The notes beneath the pieces are model-generated. The model ran no database searches and was not told the origin of the DNA. It was given only the letters and a program-made list of their open reading frames with translations. This document shows, piece after piece, positions 10,279 through 21,945 of a DNA stretch of 64,000 nt. This DNA comes from Pollenia angustigena (lineage: Eukaryota > Arthropoda > Insecta > Diptera > Polleniidae), in assembly GCA_930367215.1 (NCBI GenBank), contig OV884059.1:155122511-155186510 (forward strand). Reading direction: 5' to 3'. Each line of letters begins with the position of its first letter. Positions within the stretch are counted from its first letter, which is position 1. Both the position numbers and the translations under genes were made by a program.

Positions 10279-11461
10279 CACCCTTATTCTATTTGGCGTC
10301 GGCAATAACAACGGCAATTTTAAGGCAACAGCAATTCTTATCAAAGACAACATCAATTCTATGTTAAATTGGTATTTTGTAAGAGTATAATGACGGCGTT
10401 GACTATTTATCGATAATGTTAATAAAATACAGCACACATCTGTAATATTAAAGTCAGCTGATTCATTTTGTTTACTGTTTTTTTATAAAAAAAAAAAAAA
10501 TTCTGTGCTGTTTGTGCAAATTTTAAGTTAAATAAAAATTTGTTTGTAAATAAATAATGTTTAAATGAATTTTTTTTTTTATATTAAATTTTCCCAAGTG
10601 CCTAATGGATTTTTTTAACCTTTTTTAAAATTTGAAAGTTATTTTCGGCTGAATAAACTTTCGTTTAAACATGTGTTGGAAATAATAGAGCTTCATTTGA
10701 AAAAGGGAACGTTTGTTCCAAACACAATATATTTGCAGCAACATTGCGTTTTTTGGCCCAGGGATCGTACCAGCTCAGCGTTGGAAATTATTTCTACTTT
10801 TGACTGTCCCAGCCACAAGTTTAATAATTTTGTCTGATACTCTGGAAGTCATGAAGAGAGAACTTTGTCCACAATGGATAAATTAAAGTTGCATTTCTTT
10901 GAAAAGCAACATTTCCAGGTGTAATTGGCTGTGTGGACGGAACCCACATCAAAATTTTAGCTCCAAAAAAAAAAAAAAAAAAAAAAAAAAACAAGACCAC
11001 TATCTCTTCTTTAATCGCAAGGGATATTTAATTTATTAGGAAACAAGACCCTGCATAATCCTCTGGCTAGTAATGGATTTTTTACAAGCTATTCCACCAG
11101 CTTCTCGAACTGGCACTTAGTTGTTATTTTAATTTTTTCAATTATATCCACAAAAAATATATCAAAACACAACACAAATGAAGAAAAATATCAAAACCGG
11201 CGAAGAAATCAAAATTGCAGCCAACCATAACGTAAAATTTTTAAAACACGACACAAAGCAGCATAAGACAACACTAAAAATGCCGACGACAAAATCAAGG
11301 GCAATTTAAGGCAACAGCAACGCCAATTTTTCTTAGAAAATACCAAACATATGTTAACAGTCATCGAAATATGGCAATATTGCCAACGGGAATACGAAAT
11401 TGAAACAAAACATACAAAACGGCTTTGTTTACTGTTGACGACGCCAAATAGAATAAGGGTG
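10279..11461 (+). mobile_element. PIF/Harbinger-like DNA transposon, decayed
   Basis: Perfect 22-bp TIRs start CACCCTTATTCTATTTGGCG at 10279 and are mirrored at 11440-11461. ATT flanks both ends (10276-10278 and 11462-11464), a 3-bp target duplication of the length expected for PIF/Harbinger, although the usual target is TWA. Remains of a DDE transposase of that superfamily lie inside, so TIRs, duplication length and coding agree. A GGCAATTTTAAGGCAACAGC phrase is repeated near both ends. Confidence 0.85.
10681..11041 (+). pseudogene. PIF/Harbinger transposase remnant
   Basis: This is the degenerate middle of a HARBI1-type DDE transposase, which cuts and moves elements with 3-bp targets. Three blocks are readable in different frames. 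LRFLAQGSYQLSVG (from about 10741) is the conserved N-terminal region. FPGVIGCVDGTHIKIL (about 10910-10960) is the signature around the first catalytic Asp. DHYLFFNRKGYF (about 10998-11033) is the NRKG region. Frames change between blocks, stops occur, and an A-run of about 26 bases (10966-10991) interrupts the gene where Lys/Pro codons would be. The C-terminal half, including the later catalytic residues, is not recognisable. It is non-functional. It lies in the sense direction of the element bounded by the TIRs at 10279 and 11461. Confidence 0.85.
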
Positions 11462-12967
11462 ATTGTATCTAAATTGAATTCCCGATTAACCACGCGAGCC
11501 TAGAGTAAGAAAAAAGGAATCAATTATATTGCAATAGCATTGGAATGTTAAGTAATGCAAAGACAAAGTAACTTATCCGTGATTGACGAGTCGACATTTT
11601 CTCGAAAATTATTTTTCATCAAAATATAATGAAAATATAATGAACTTATAAGAGTGTTGTATTATATTTTAATTAAAATTCAGAATTTTATTTTAATTTT
11701 GTCCTTTAAAAACACTTTTCAGGAATAACGAGTATTTACTGAAAAGTTTTCAAAATCCTAAATTCACAAAGAATCGAAAACAAATTAGTTCTTCAAATAT
11801 ATTTTTTTTTTTTTTTTTTTTTTGGTAAAACAATTATAATAATGAAAATAACTTATAAAGACTTAAACAACTAAATTTTCTTCCTACGATGAATGAAGAA
11901 AAAATTTTAACTGAACATTTTGCACCAGTATTCGCTGCTGACAATTTTAACGGTGCTTACGCGAGTAATTGCCTGGGCAGTAAAACTAGTTAAACGAACT
12001 GCTGGGCTGCTATAAATTCCCTGCAATCTGAAAGTGTGTGCGTGTATCTGTCAGTAGCCGATAAATATGATGATGATTTGCAGAAGTGTCCACTTAAAAT
12101 CATCCACAAGCAAAATTTATACGCAAATAAAATAAACTCAAAAAGCAAAAATTAACGCAAATATCATAAAAATTCCTTATTGTTGCCAACTGAAAAAAAC
12201 TGAGTGTCTGCTTACAGAATTAATTGTAAAAATATTTACTAAAAATCGATAAAATTTAAAAAACACTTAAAATTGTCTTTTTTTTTGCCTAAAATTAAAA
12301 CATACAAAGGCGACACGCCATTAAAAAAACCACATAAAGTCAGTCGTATACTCATTCATTAATAAACATTAAAAAATAGTTTTCCAGCAAATATTCCTAA
12401 ACGGCAACACTTAAATTAAATTCCACCAGAAACATAAATTACATGAGAGGGGGTTATTAAGATATAAAAGTGGCATCATGCCATCATTATCATGATGAGG
12501 TTGATGACGATGATGACCATTATCGCTTACAGCTTGCAAGAGTGTGTTTCAAAAATCCTGTTGCATGTATTAAAATACTTAAATGGGAAGAAAAGAAAAA
12601 AAAAACACACAACCAACGACAACATAAAACTTGTTGTCTATGCAATTGCTGCATCGTCAGCAGCAGCAACACAAACAAATATGCAGCAGTTTTATTGATT
12701 GCATACCACCGCAGCTTTTAGTTCAATAAATCAATTAATATTTATGAAGGCGATAACATTTCTTAATAAATTTTATTTTATTTTATTTATTTACTTGCGT
12801 ACGTATGAATGTGTGTAAATTGTAGATGTGTTTTAATGAGTTTTGTAAATATGTTTCCGATAGTATTTCTCTTTTCAAAGCGCAGATATGTAAAAGAGTT
12901 GAAAAGTCGCTGGATATTTACAAAAAATCGATGGATGTGAAAAAAAATTAAAAATCATCTAAATTAA
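11462..12967. other. AT-rich stretch, no recognised gene
   Basis: Positions 11920-12080 and 12470-12720 are somewhat less AT-rich, with TATAAATTCC at 12011 and a GATGATGACGATGACC run near 12500. Open frames there (12470-12721) are low-complexity Asp/Lys stretches in two overlapping frames without domain similarity. Host regulatory DNA is possible but not shown. Confidence 0.4.
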
Positions 12968-13069
12968 ACAAGTAACAAAGTAAAGTCGATCAAGCCCGAT
13001 CTTATGATGCCCTCCATTACAGAATTAATAGACGAGCAATAAAAGTGCCGAATATATCTTTATCTTAAA

Positions 13070-13789
13070 TCTATATAAAAATTGAAAGGGGCAGGGGAAG
13101 TGCGCCAATTTTCTTTTACTTTTTGCATTAAGCCCCGAAATGGAAATAAGATATCAGCAGGGGAAGTGTTACCCCTATAGGACTTCCATGTTAAATATGG
13201 CATATCTTTAGAACTGTTATATTGATAATATTCTAACTTGGTAGGAGTCACATTTGAAAATAAATATCAAGGTGGTAGGCACACTGAAACTATTTTCCTG
13301 AAATTTTCAAAGTGATTTTCTGATTACCCGACACATATACTATTAATATTTTTTAATTTTCAGGTGGACGTGGCACTTCCCATACAATGGCATGAAATAT
13401 ATCTTTGGAGTACTGTAAAAGTGAAAGTATTCCGATTTTATACAAATAGCTTTTTTTAAATTCCTTAAGCTAATCACTCGAAGCTCTACGCTTAACTGCA
13501 GGAAAGAAGCCAGAGTCTCTGGCGGTAATCGAACTCGCAACCCCTACGCTGATAGACAAGCTCACTACCAGCTACCCTACCGGGGCACTTAGATTATAAT
13601 AAGCAACATCTTTCAAAAAGTAGGCTCAATGGAAAAAGCACGAATGGCACCTCCCATACGAATACACTTGCAATTTCTGTATATCTGTAGAACGGTTACT
13701 GTAAAAGTAATTAAATTTAGTACGTTTTAAAAAAAATGTTTACTAATTTTATTTCGTTTGGGGTAGCAAAGCGCGCTAGGTAAAGCTAG
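13070..13789 (+). mobile_element. Non-autonomous Helitron, copy 1
   Basis: It begins A|TCTATATAAAAATTGAA and ends GGTAAAGCTAG|T, preceded by GGTAGCAAAGCGCGCTAGG, which can form a short hairpin. A 5' TC, a 3' CTAG and insertion between host A and T are Helitron hallmarks. Internal GGGGCAGGGGAAGTG sequence is shared with the copy at 41951-42804. It has no Rep/helicase coding. Confidence 0.8.
13451..13590 (-). mobile_element. tRNA-derived SINE family 1, old copy
   Basis: Read on the minus strand it runs from the tRNA-like head (GCCCCGGTAGGGTAGCTGGT, with box A TAGCTGGTAGTGAGC and a box B related to GGTTCGATTCC) through CCAGAGACTCTGGC to an A-rich tail (T-run at 13451-13457). It is diverged from the copy at 57797. 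Confidence 0.8.
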
Positions 13790-14285
13790 TGTTAATATAA
13801 TAATAAGAAATAAAAAAGATATGGCACCTAAAAGCTTTTTTCGAGAGCAGTATTTGTATCGGAGCTATTCTAATACAAATTTGGTCAGATGATTTAGATT
13901 GCAAGAAAATAAGTTTGGACCAAATTTAATAATGACACCAACATAATAAGATGGCTTATGGACACAAAGACTCTATGCCGCAAGGAAGCTTTTATGGGGT
14001 CTATGTAAAATTTTAGACGAAATGTCATAATTTTCAAGAGGCTTGATGGCAGCCTGGTGAAAATTAGAACCTTTGTACGAAATTTCATCAAATTATCTCC
14101 AAAATTGCAACCTGTACTTTGCGCACAAAGTTCACAAGGATAGCCAGCCTGACAAACAGTGGGACGGACGGACATCGTTAGGTCCACTCAAACAATGATA
14201 AAGCCTGTCCATAGTCTTCATTTTCCATTAGGTTTGATTCCCTGAGATCGAAGGGTTTGGACACAGTGGCCATATCCCTCACACA

Positions 14286-16260
14286 GCACTTTCATGTGAA
14301 TTTCACTCTAAGTCGTATTTTTTCAAAAATCATAAATTTTAACATAAAAAGACTAAATAGTTTTAAATATTAAATAAAAATTATTAATTTTTCATAAAAA
14401 CTGTAAAATTTCGTATAAATAGTCGTATTTTCTTTATAATACGCATGCGATATTTTTTTAAAATATTTTTTATCGCATGCGACATTTTTAAAAACATATA
14501 TATCTTTATATTTATCTTCACACATGTAAATTTAACAAGAAAAATACAAAAAAAGACGACTTTGTGTAATTGTATGTAAACAAAATTAGAAAATATCTAA
14601 AATTTACGATATCAAATATTGCAAACGCCTCAATATCTAAAAAATCTAAAAAAACGCTTTTGTAAAAAAATCGCTTAAAAAATTTTACAAACTGTTTAAA
14701 TTAGGAAACATTTTAAATTTCATATAAAATAAAAACGATAAGAAAATCCTTAATGTCTTTTTATCTATCTATCCCTTACCGCAAAAAAGCTTAAGCGACA
14801 AAAACACAATTTTACAGGAGAAGGTTTTTTTTATTTTATTTCATAAAAATTTTGTATGAAGGTTGTCGCTTAAGCTAAAATTGTTTTTTGTAACGGTACC
14901 TCATGTGCCATGACATTTTAGGAGATGATGCAAGTGTTACCATTAAATTCATTTAAAAAAAGGAAATTGAAAACTATGCCGCTTAAGCTTTTTAAGTGCT
15001 CGATATGTTAAAACTAAAATTGTTAGGAAATCAATAATATTCTGAAATCAAAAAATCGCAAACTTTTATTGCAAAACAACGTTGGCACAAAAAGTTTTCC
15101 GTTCAAAAATTATTATTTTCTATGAGGAGAAACCCTAAATTCGCTTAAACGAAAAATAGTTCCAAATTTTACAAAACTGACTTTTTTAATTTTTTAAACT
15201 ATTTCAATAAACTCTTTTACATCTCTGCTTTAAAAAAACGAGTGCAACCAACCAGCTGTCTAAATCAACTTAAAACAAATCGTTTTATTTCAACAGAAAA
15301 AAATCAATTCAGAAAATAAAACAACTCCCAAGTATTTTTATGAATTAATCTTTTCGTTCATTTTGTTTTTTTTTCCTCCATAATTAAATCGTCTTAAAAA
15401 CATAATTATTTATTAAAAATAATAGTTTTGTTTATACATTAAGCAAAGTCATTATTTCATTTCATGTTAAGGCTCAGTAAATTGAAAATAAGATAAGAAA
15501 AAAAAAAATTAATTTATCATTTTTAAACAATAATCGTTGTGGTATAACAATACAACGTATCCCATTGTGCAGATCGATAAAGGTACCTGTGAAAACGGGG
15601 TTATCTTTTTTTATTGTTCTCCTTAATTTAACAAAATGAGTGGGACTTCAAAACAGAATTGGTAAATTGATTTTAATCAAATCAACGCCATTTATAATTT
15701 GTCGGATTATCTTTTTAATCTTTTTGTTGAAAGCGATTTCAAATCTTTTTTTCTCCAACCATTTCAATCCACAAATCTATTCTTTAAATTGCCTGCCGTA
15801 TTTTTACTCGTGCTGTTGTTGATTTTTAATTTCAGGGTCGGCATGTTTTTCATGTTTGATTTATAATGGATGTGAAAATTAGTTGTGCAAATAATTAAAA
15901 AAAATTTATTGCCAAATCTTTTATTTGCAAATAATAAAAAACTTAAGCTGTGAAAAAATAGAAACTTTTAAGATTTCGCAAATTTGTTGGACTCTTTTTA
16001 ACGTTTTTTTTTTTATTTTTTAGTTTAGAAAGTTTTCGTAACGAATTTTAAAAATTAGGTAAATTTCCATATAAATAATAAAGTTTAAAAAAAAAAAAAA
16101 TATTTTTTCCCATGTAAAAAGTTATTAAAATAAATAATTCCATATTTGCAAAGTTTTTGTAAAATGTTTTCGAAGAATTCCTAAGATTTTCTTTAAAAAA
16201 AATTCCTTTGCAAATGTTGCATTTTATAAAAAGAATTAAGCATCCTTAATTCTTCTAAAA
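14286..16260. other. AT-rich stretch with small hairpins
   Basis: No gene was recognised. Two hairpins stand out: TCGCATGC repeats facing each other across a T-rich loop at about 14443-14485, and AGCTTAAGCGACAA (14788-14801) facing its complement at 14863-14876. The second may be a short MITE of about 120 bp beginning TTACCG. Confidence 0.45.
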
Positions 16261-16391
16261 TAATGTCGGCTAAAGCATATCCCCAAAGCCGACAATTCTT
16301 TTTTACCGAAGTTGGGGGGAATGTTTATGACCTGGTATGGGCACCACTACATTGAAAGCTTTATATGTGTGGCATTGTATTGGTTTGTCTA

Positions 16392-16768
16392 CGCCCTGCA
16401 AATAAAATATGACCACCTCATCCATTTTGATAAAACGGACCACTCCATGGACTGGTCCGGTGAAATGCAAGCATGGACCATTTCATTGTTAAATAGTGTT
16501 TGTAGTGAGATGACATGTCTTCGTTTTTTAACGACATGCTTTCGTTTTTAAACGACTTCAAAGCTAATTCTCTTGAGTAAACCATGCAGTAGTTTTAAAA
16601 CTACTCCTTAGTGGTCCAAAGGTGGGTTATATGGTCCTGCCCTAGGACATCGTAATGTTAAATAGACCATGTTTTTTTCATATGTTTGGGTTACTTTGGA
16701 CTAGTCCTGGTCCCTTGTGGACTAGTCTTTACACACGTGTTTGGACTGGTCCTATTATTTGCAGGGCG
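16392..16768. mobile_element. TIR element, CGCCCTGCAAATAA ends
   Basis: CGCCCTGCAAATAA at the left is mirrored by TTATTTGCAGGGCG at the right, 377 bp in all. The interior holds several GGACTGGTCC or GGACTAGTCC palindromes (16448, 16697, 16722, 16743) and paired AACGACATG phrases. No target duplication could be read, so the superfamily is unknown. Confidence 0.65.
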
Positions 16769-16869
16769 TTTGCATTTGTTGGTTCTATGCTCTTTTGCTC
16801 TTGGTTTTTTGTGTATGTATATTTGGTATGACATCGTTTGCATTTTGCATTCGACATACTAAAGAAAAT

Positions 16870-17350
16870 TTAGGTTAGGGTTATTGGCCAAGGAAACTTG
16901 CTCACTTGGGCCCTTCACTGGTACATTTGTAATACCCCGCGCCAATGCCCATCCTTAAGAGCAGTTACTCATTAGGCCTCAGTGCAGAACTCAGCCAATT
17001 CGTCTTCTAAAGATCATACGAACAGAAAAGCACTTCTTTTTCCAAATAGCTCTCCCTTATATCCCGAGTTCTCGGACACTGGCACAGAAAACAAAACACA
17101 GTTTCCTCCTTCCCCTCGCCATGATAACCGAACTCGGCCCATTTGAATTCGCTCTAATTATACCACTAACTCGTCCTTGGCCCATGGGGTTACAATCTAT
17201 GGCCATTATGGTAATGTCGTCCGGCGATGACAAATCAACGACATTTTCGCCTACGATTCTTAATGTGAACGTGTTGTGTTGTGCGCCAAAGATCAACGAT
17301 CTTTATTCTCTCTTTCTTAGCTTTGGAGACATTAAGGTGTATACTTAAGG
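16870..17350. other. GC-richer island of unknown origin
   Basis: Base composition is clearly less AT-rich than its surroundings. Both strands have open frames of about 75 codons (minus 17057-17296, plus 17121-17348), neither with a motif I can name. It could be a decayed fragment of a LINE 3' region or a captured host fragment. Confidence 0.4.
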
Positions 17351-17704
17351 TTTTCTTATTTGTATGGCCAAATTTAAAAGTGTTTTGATTTCAGTTCGGC
17401 TGGCAGATTTTTGTTCCTTTAAATTAAAAATGTAAAGAGGTAAAATTTGGAGCGAATCAAATAACGTTTAGTGAACGACTTAAATTTTTTAATTTTAATC
17501 TATTTGTTTATACAAACGTATATAGAAGTCGTTGTCGGAATCGCTCCAAATTGTAGTTCTGTACTTTTGTTAAAACAGTTTTAAATTTTCATACAAATAA
17601 ATATATGAATTCTGCTGAAAATCAAATGCGCCGATATAAATCTCGGAAAAAAATGTTTTTTGAATCATAATATTAAGTTTATTTTAGTTTTTTGTCGTGA
17701 CAGT

Positions 17705-17815
17705 GTACAGGTAGGCTTATTGGTGGTAAGCTAGTCTTTTAGTGCAAGAGTTGCGGGTTCAATTCCAGCCGGAGACTCTGGCCTGTTTAAGTTCAGCAGT
17801 CTGAAACACCAAGTT
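17705..17815 (+). mobile_element. SINE family 1, old copy
   Basis: A GGTAGGCTTATTGGTGGTAA head (box A region), GTTGCGGGTTCAATTCC (box B) and GGAGACTCTGGCC follow the family-1 order. It is more diverged than the 57797 copy and has no clear A-tail. It ends about 60 bp before a Helitron. Confidence 0.75.
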
Positions 17816-17871
17816 ACTATTGCTCAATTAATTAAGTTAAAATATAATTTGTTATTGTAACTCTTAATAAA

Positions 17872-19264
17872 TCCTACTAACAATAAAAATGGGAAATTTT
17901 GTGTGTTTGGATGTCTCTTAGTTTGTGGGTCAATAACGCGAAAACCGCTTCATTGACTTGGATGAAATTTTCTTTTCGGGTTTTCGAAAAATTCAAAAAT
18001 TTCGAGGCCCGGAATTTCGAAAATCCGTTTTACATACATTGCATGATTTTTTGGTCTCAGAAGACCCCTAGTGAAATTTGATGCAGAAAATATTCGTAGA
18101 ACATTTTAATCCTCTAAAGTCCCGTTTAAGTTTATCTTTGTGTGGAAGTTGAAAAATTACCAATAAAAATGAGTTGATAGAGGGTTAATATATTCTTAGA
18201 AAAGAATCGCCATACAATTCTACTAAAGACATCTGATATAGTCTTTTAGCTCGGAAGTACATAATGTATATTTTTTGACTTGTACCAAACGCCTTTTTAA
18301 GAAATTCAAAAATTTCAATGCCCGAAATTTCGAAAATCCGTTATAAATACATCACACAAATTTTTGATCTTAAAAGACACCTAGTAAAATTTGATGCAGA
18401 AAATATAGTAGAACATTTTAACCCTTAAAAGTGACGTTTTAGTATTCTTTTGTGTAAGAGTTGGGAAAAAGGACCCCTTAAAATGCGAGTTAGAGGGTTA
18501 ATAAATTTTAAGAAAAGAAGCGCCATACGATACTACTGAAGACATCTGAAATTATGTTTTAAATCAGAAATACATTAAGGTTATTTTGTTTTACTTATAC
18601 CCAATGCCTTTCCAAAAAATTCAAATACTTTAAAGGCCCATATTTCGGGAACCCGAGCTAACTTTTCAAAACCCTTTGGCAGATTTGCTCTACTAGTAGT
18701 CTACTTTCATTTCGCGTTGCAAGTGTAGAGGCTGGCGGAGATGACCCGCATTTTGTTGCAGAGTGTTATAGCCTGTATTTACATACAGTGTGCTTTCTGG
18801 GGGCCATACATGAGAAAAAGATGGTAGGTACTCTTTTACCTTTGGTACTTTTTCACTTTTCGAAAAATTTGTTATAGAGATAGCATATGGCGCAGATTAT
18901 GATAAAAGGTATTTTTTATGATGTAAAAATGGAAAAATTGTTACATCTGGTACTTTTTCTCTTTTGGAAAGGTTTGGTATACAGATTTCATATGATCCAG
19001 TGGCCGGAATATTTAGAGACCACTTTTCAAATCGACAGTTGATTGTCGGCTATTCAAAAGTATCGAGCTCCCAAAACGTATATGTATGCGTTGGCTTAAA
19101 ATAATAAATTGTTAAACGTTTTTTATTGAAATTTTATAACATTAAATAAAGATATATACATGTAGAAAACTACATAAAATTTTTGTAAATTTTTTATAGA
19201 ATAAACCCTCTTTTTTAAAACTTGCTCTAATTTTCACGTGTACGAAGTCGCAGGTAAAAGCTAG
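17872..19264 (+). mobile_element. Helitron-like element, 1.4 kb
   Basis: It starts A|TCCTACTAACAATAAAAATG and ends CGCAGGTAAAAGCTAG|T, so TC, CTAG and A/T target all fit. Just inside the start is GGGTCAATAACGCGAAAACC then GGATGAAATTTTC, a phrase common near the 5' end of insect Helitrons. The interior is mainly tandem repeats. No Rep/helicase coding was seen. Confidence 0.75.
17985..18655. repeat. 315-bp tandem repeat, about 2.1 units
   Basis: Units begin near 17985, 18301 and 18616 with AATTCAAAAATTTC or a variant, followed by CCCGRAATTTCGAAAATCCG. Units 1 and 2 match throughout; unit 3 stops after about 40 bp. Downstream, GGTACTTTTTCACTTTTCG at 18845 and GGTACTTTTTCTCTTTTGG at 18949 form a second short repeat. 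Confidence 0.8.
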
Positions 19265-19683
19265 TAAATAAATGAATTTAACAAATTATAGCAAGTTAAA
19301 ATCTCATGCATTTATTGATATCTTAGTAAATATTTGGTAAGACTAAAGTTTTTGTTAAACTTAAATTCACAGCAAAATTCTTTTGGATATCGGTCCATCT
19401 TTCCTACTGGGTCTTCTCATAAATATTGATTTCGCTAAAAAAAAAACTCAAAACAGTTGATTTCCATTAAAACTTAAACATTACTCAAAAAACATTATTA
19501 TTTCTTAAAGATAGATTCTTGATTCTTGACAACAGCTTTTTTTTTTTGGTCTCGCAAGTTGTGTAGGGTATCATGTGGTCGGGCTTACTCGAATGAACTT
19601 TGTTTGCTGATTTTGTTTGTTATAATTTACTAAACATTTGTTTTTTGTTTTGAAAATTGCCATAATATTTGTCATTAATTACA
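19265..19683. other. Stretch with a short DINE-like 3' end
   Basis: About 19560-19625 reads GTGTAGGGTATCATGTGGTC then GGGCTTACTCGA, like the 3' end of a DINE-like element. Nothing else was recognised. Confidence 0.4.
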
Positions 19684-19964
19684 CTGGTCTACAAATTTGG
19701 AAAAAATACTGCAGAAACGAAGCATGTTATTTAGCTAATCTGGGTGTGCTGTTTTCGAATCTGGTATTCACGTCTAGATAGCATAAGGCTATCACGTCTT
19801 GTTCATTTTTTATCGCATGCTGGCAATACTGTAAAACAGTAAATATTGACACTACAATTTCACAATTATTTATTTGACAGAAGCCCACATTCATTCTAAG
19901 TTTTCATAATAGTAGCTTTTAAGCATGTCAGGGAGATCGTGTGAAAAAATAGAAAAAAATGTTT

Positions 19965-20190
19965 GGAGGTAACCATATTCTAAAAGCAACATACTATGGT
20001 TTGACCAAAGTATGGTTAAAATCAACAAAAATGTTCCCGAAATCAACCATAATATGGTCAAAATGAATCATATTTTATCAATATTAACCATAATAATGGT
20101 CAAAACTAACCATATTATGTCCCAAATTAACCATAATATGGTCAACATTTCGCAGAAAGGTCAATGTTAACCAAATTATGGTTATTTATT
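19965..20190. repeat. AACCATAATATGGTC palindromic minisatellite
   Basis: AACCATAATATGGTCAAAAT or variants recur about every 30 bp (20040, 20089, 20118, 20139 and others). Each unit is a near-palindrome around ATTATGGT/ACCATAAT. Related words occur at 22440-22580, 4044-4260 and 63340-63470. Confidence 0.65.
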
Positions 20191-20844
20191 TCATCCATTT
20201 TTTCAATTTGTTTGTCAGTGTGAAATTCGAATATTTTTAAATTTTTTATTCCCGATGGTGTAATTTTCCACTTTTATAAAAAATCCCCTTCGATTCATAT
20301 TCCAGCCTGTGACGACCTTCATTACCATTTTTTCTGTTCTACTAGTTTATTCTACGTAAATTTATGTATTTTTTTTTTAATAATTAAAATAAAATGAATG
20401 AGAATTTTATGCAAACCAAGCAGCTATTGGAAAATGCAAACGACCAGAATATTGTTGCTTTTTAAACATATTATTTTAAATTTAAAATTACATATGGGCA
20501 TTTCCACCGAAAGGTCCACCGCAACAAAAAAATTATAAGTTCTTGAAAAAACTTTGTTTTATCATATTTTAACAGGAAAACAATCAAATTTAATAAAAGT
20601 AAAAAAATTTTTTTATATTTATTTATAACCCATTTCAAGATGTATGAATGCAAAGTGGAACAAGTGAAACTTTTCTTATTTGGATATTTCTATTGTACGT
20701 TTTGCTATGATAACAGTTCTTTAAGAGAGACATTATGCATTGACTTTTTCTCTCTAAAACCTTTTGGAAGGTACAAAGAGTCAAAATAGAATGCACAAGA
20801 AACTATGCGATTGCAAATAACTGTAATTTTTTTCTTTATATTGG

Positions 20845-21069
20845 GCCATGTCACAGAGTACAATTCCGTTCGGAATTGAAGAAAACATATTTGTTTGTTG
20901 ATGGAAAGTGTATTTTGATAGTTTTATGGCCTTTCAGATACAGACAACTCCCATACCGTTCATGAAAACAAAAATGGTTTCATTCCGAAACATTTTTTCG
21001 TCATTTTCTGAAGCACCAAAATACGGAATGAATTCCGTTTCCGAACGGAATTGTACTCTGTGACATGGC
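20845..21069. mobile_element. 31-bp TIR MITE inside J1
   Basis: The first 31 bp (starting GCCATGTCACAGAGTACA, ending in the palindrome TTCCGTTCGGAA) are perfectly mirrored at 21039-21069. The total is 225 bp. CATG is shared by both flanks if the TIR is taken to start at TCACAGAG, but the target duplication is ambiguous. Confidence 0.85.
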
Positions 21070-21425
21070 TGATTATCTCATATTTCGATGTCATGTGCGA
21101 CATTGAAAAACATCATTTTCTATCAATGCGTCGAAAGTAAAAGTAGAAAGCTCATCAAATTACCAGGCCAAACAGAGATTTTTTATAATATTAAAATAAA
21201 ATAAAATTTTCTGTAAAATAGCAAGATTTGTGATCCTGGTACTTATATAAAGTTGTTCACGTGCGACATCGTAAGTGTGAAAATTAATAATTTGAAAATA
21301 ATTTGTTATATGTATATGTAAATGATTTATTTATGTTAATATATACATTCCAATCGTTTAAATCTAGATGAGCAAAAAAAAGCACTAAATTCAAAAATAA
21401 AGCCATATTCTAGCCATTAACAATG

Positions 21426-21945
21426 ATATACGATACGATGAGATTAGACTTTAAATGACGATGCTATATATGTAAATAAAACAAAAAGGGCTGTAATTTA
21501 GGGCGTGGCAAAAACAATTTTTTTAAAGTTTTTCAAACTTAATAAATATACCTTGTATTTTAGGGCGTGACTGATGAAAATATTATTGCTTGTATTGGCT
21601 TCTACCTGATTTAATGTACACATACTACATTAAATCAGGTAGGCGTGTAATAAAAGTGGGCATATTAAAATCTATACATACGTAGTTTTAGAAGGCACGT
21701 AAAAAAAAATTGGACATTTGGGGGAAGGATCCGAGATGGCATAAGTGGCGCCCCGATTTTGAGGTCGGATTAAAAAGTCACTAACGACATGAAAAACGAT
21801 ATGCAATATGATGAGATTGGACTTTAAATGGCAGCGCTAAATCTAAAAAACCAAAAGAGCTGTATTTTAGGGCGTGGCAAAAAAAAATGTTTCCTGTTTT
21901 AGAAACTTCATTGACATATCTTTGATTCTAGGGGATGACTGGCAC
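21426..21945. repeat. 371-bp tandem duplication with a hairpin
   Basis: GATATACGATACGATGAGAT at 21426 and GATATGCAATATGATGAGAT at 21797 begin two copies of a block that includes TTAGGGCGTGGCAAAAA. Between them, 21602-21618 (CTACCTGATTTAATGTA) and 21626-21642 form a perfect 17-bp hairpin with a 7-nt loop. Confidence 0.75.

Larger units (their letters stand above)
12968..14285 (-). mobile_element. DINE-like element containing a Helitron
   Basis: The left end ACAAGTAACAAAGTAAAGTC with the hairpin TCGATCAAGCCCGATC resembles the DINE 3' end. At the right are CGAAATTTCATCAAATTATC and GGACGGACGGACATCGTTAG, the usual 5' block. The Helitron at 13070-13789, itself carrying a SINE, splits it. Confidence 0.6.

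Noticed and set aside
12001..12060. TATAAATTCC followed by TCAGTAG as a core promoter
   Set aside because: The spacing from the TATA word to the initiator-like word is about 42 bp, too long, and AT-rich DNA gives such words by chance.
12470..12721. Open frame with an Asp/Lys-rich product
   Set aside because: Two overlapping frames of similar length, low complexity, no domain and no supporting context.
17057..17296. 79-codon minus-strand frame in the GC-richer island as a host exon
   Set aside because: An open frame of similar size overlaps on the other strand, and I cannot match either to a domain. Recorded as an unknown island.
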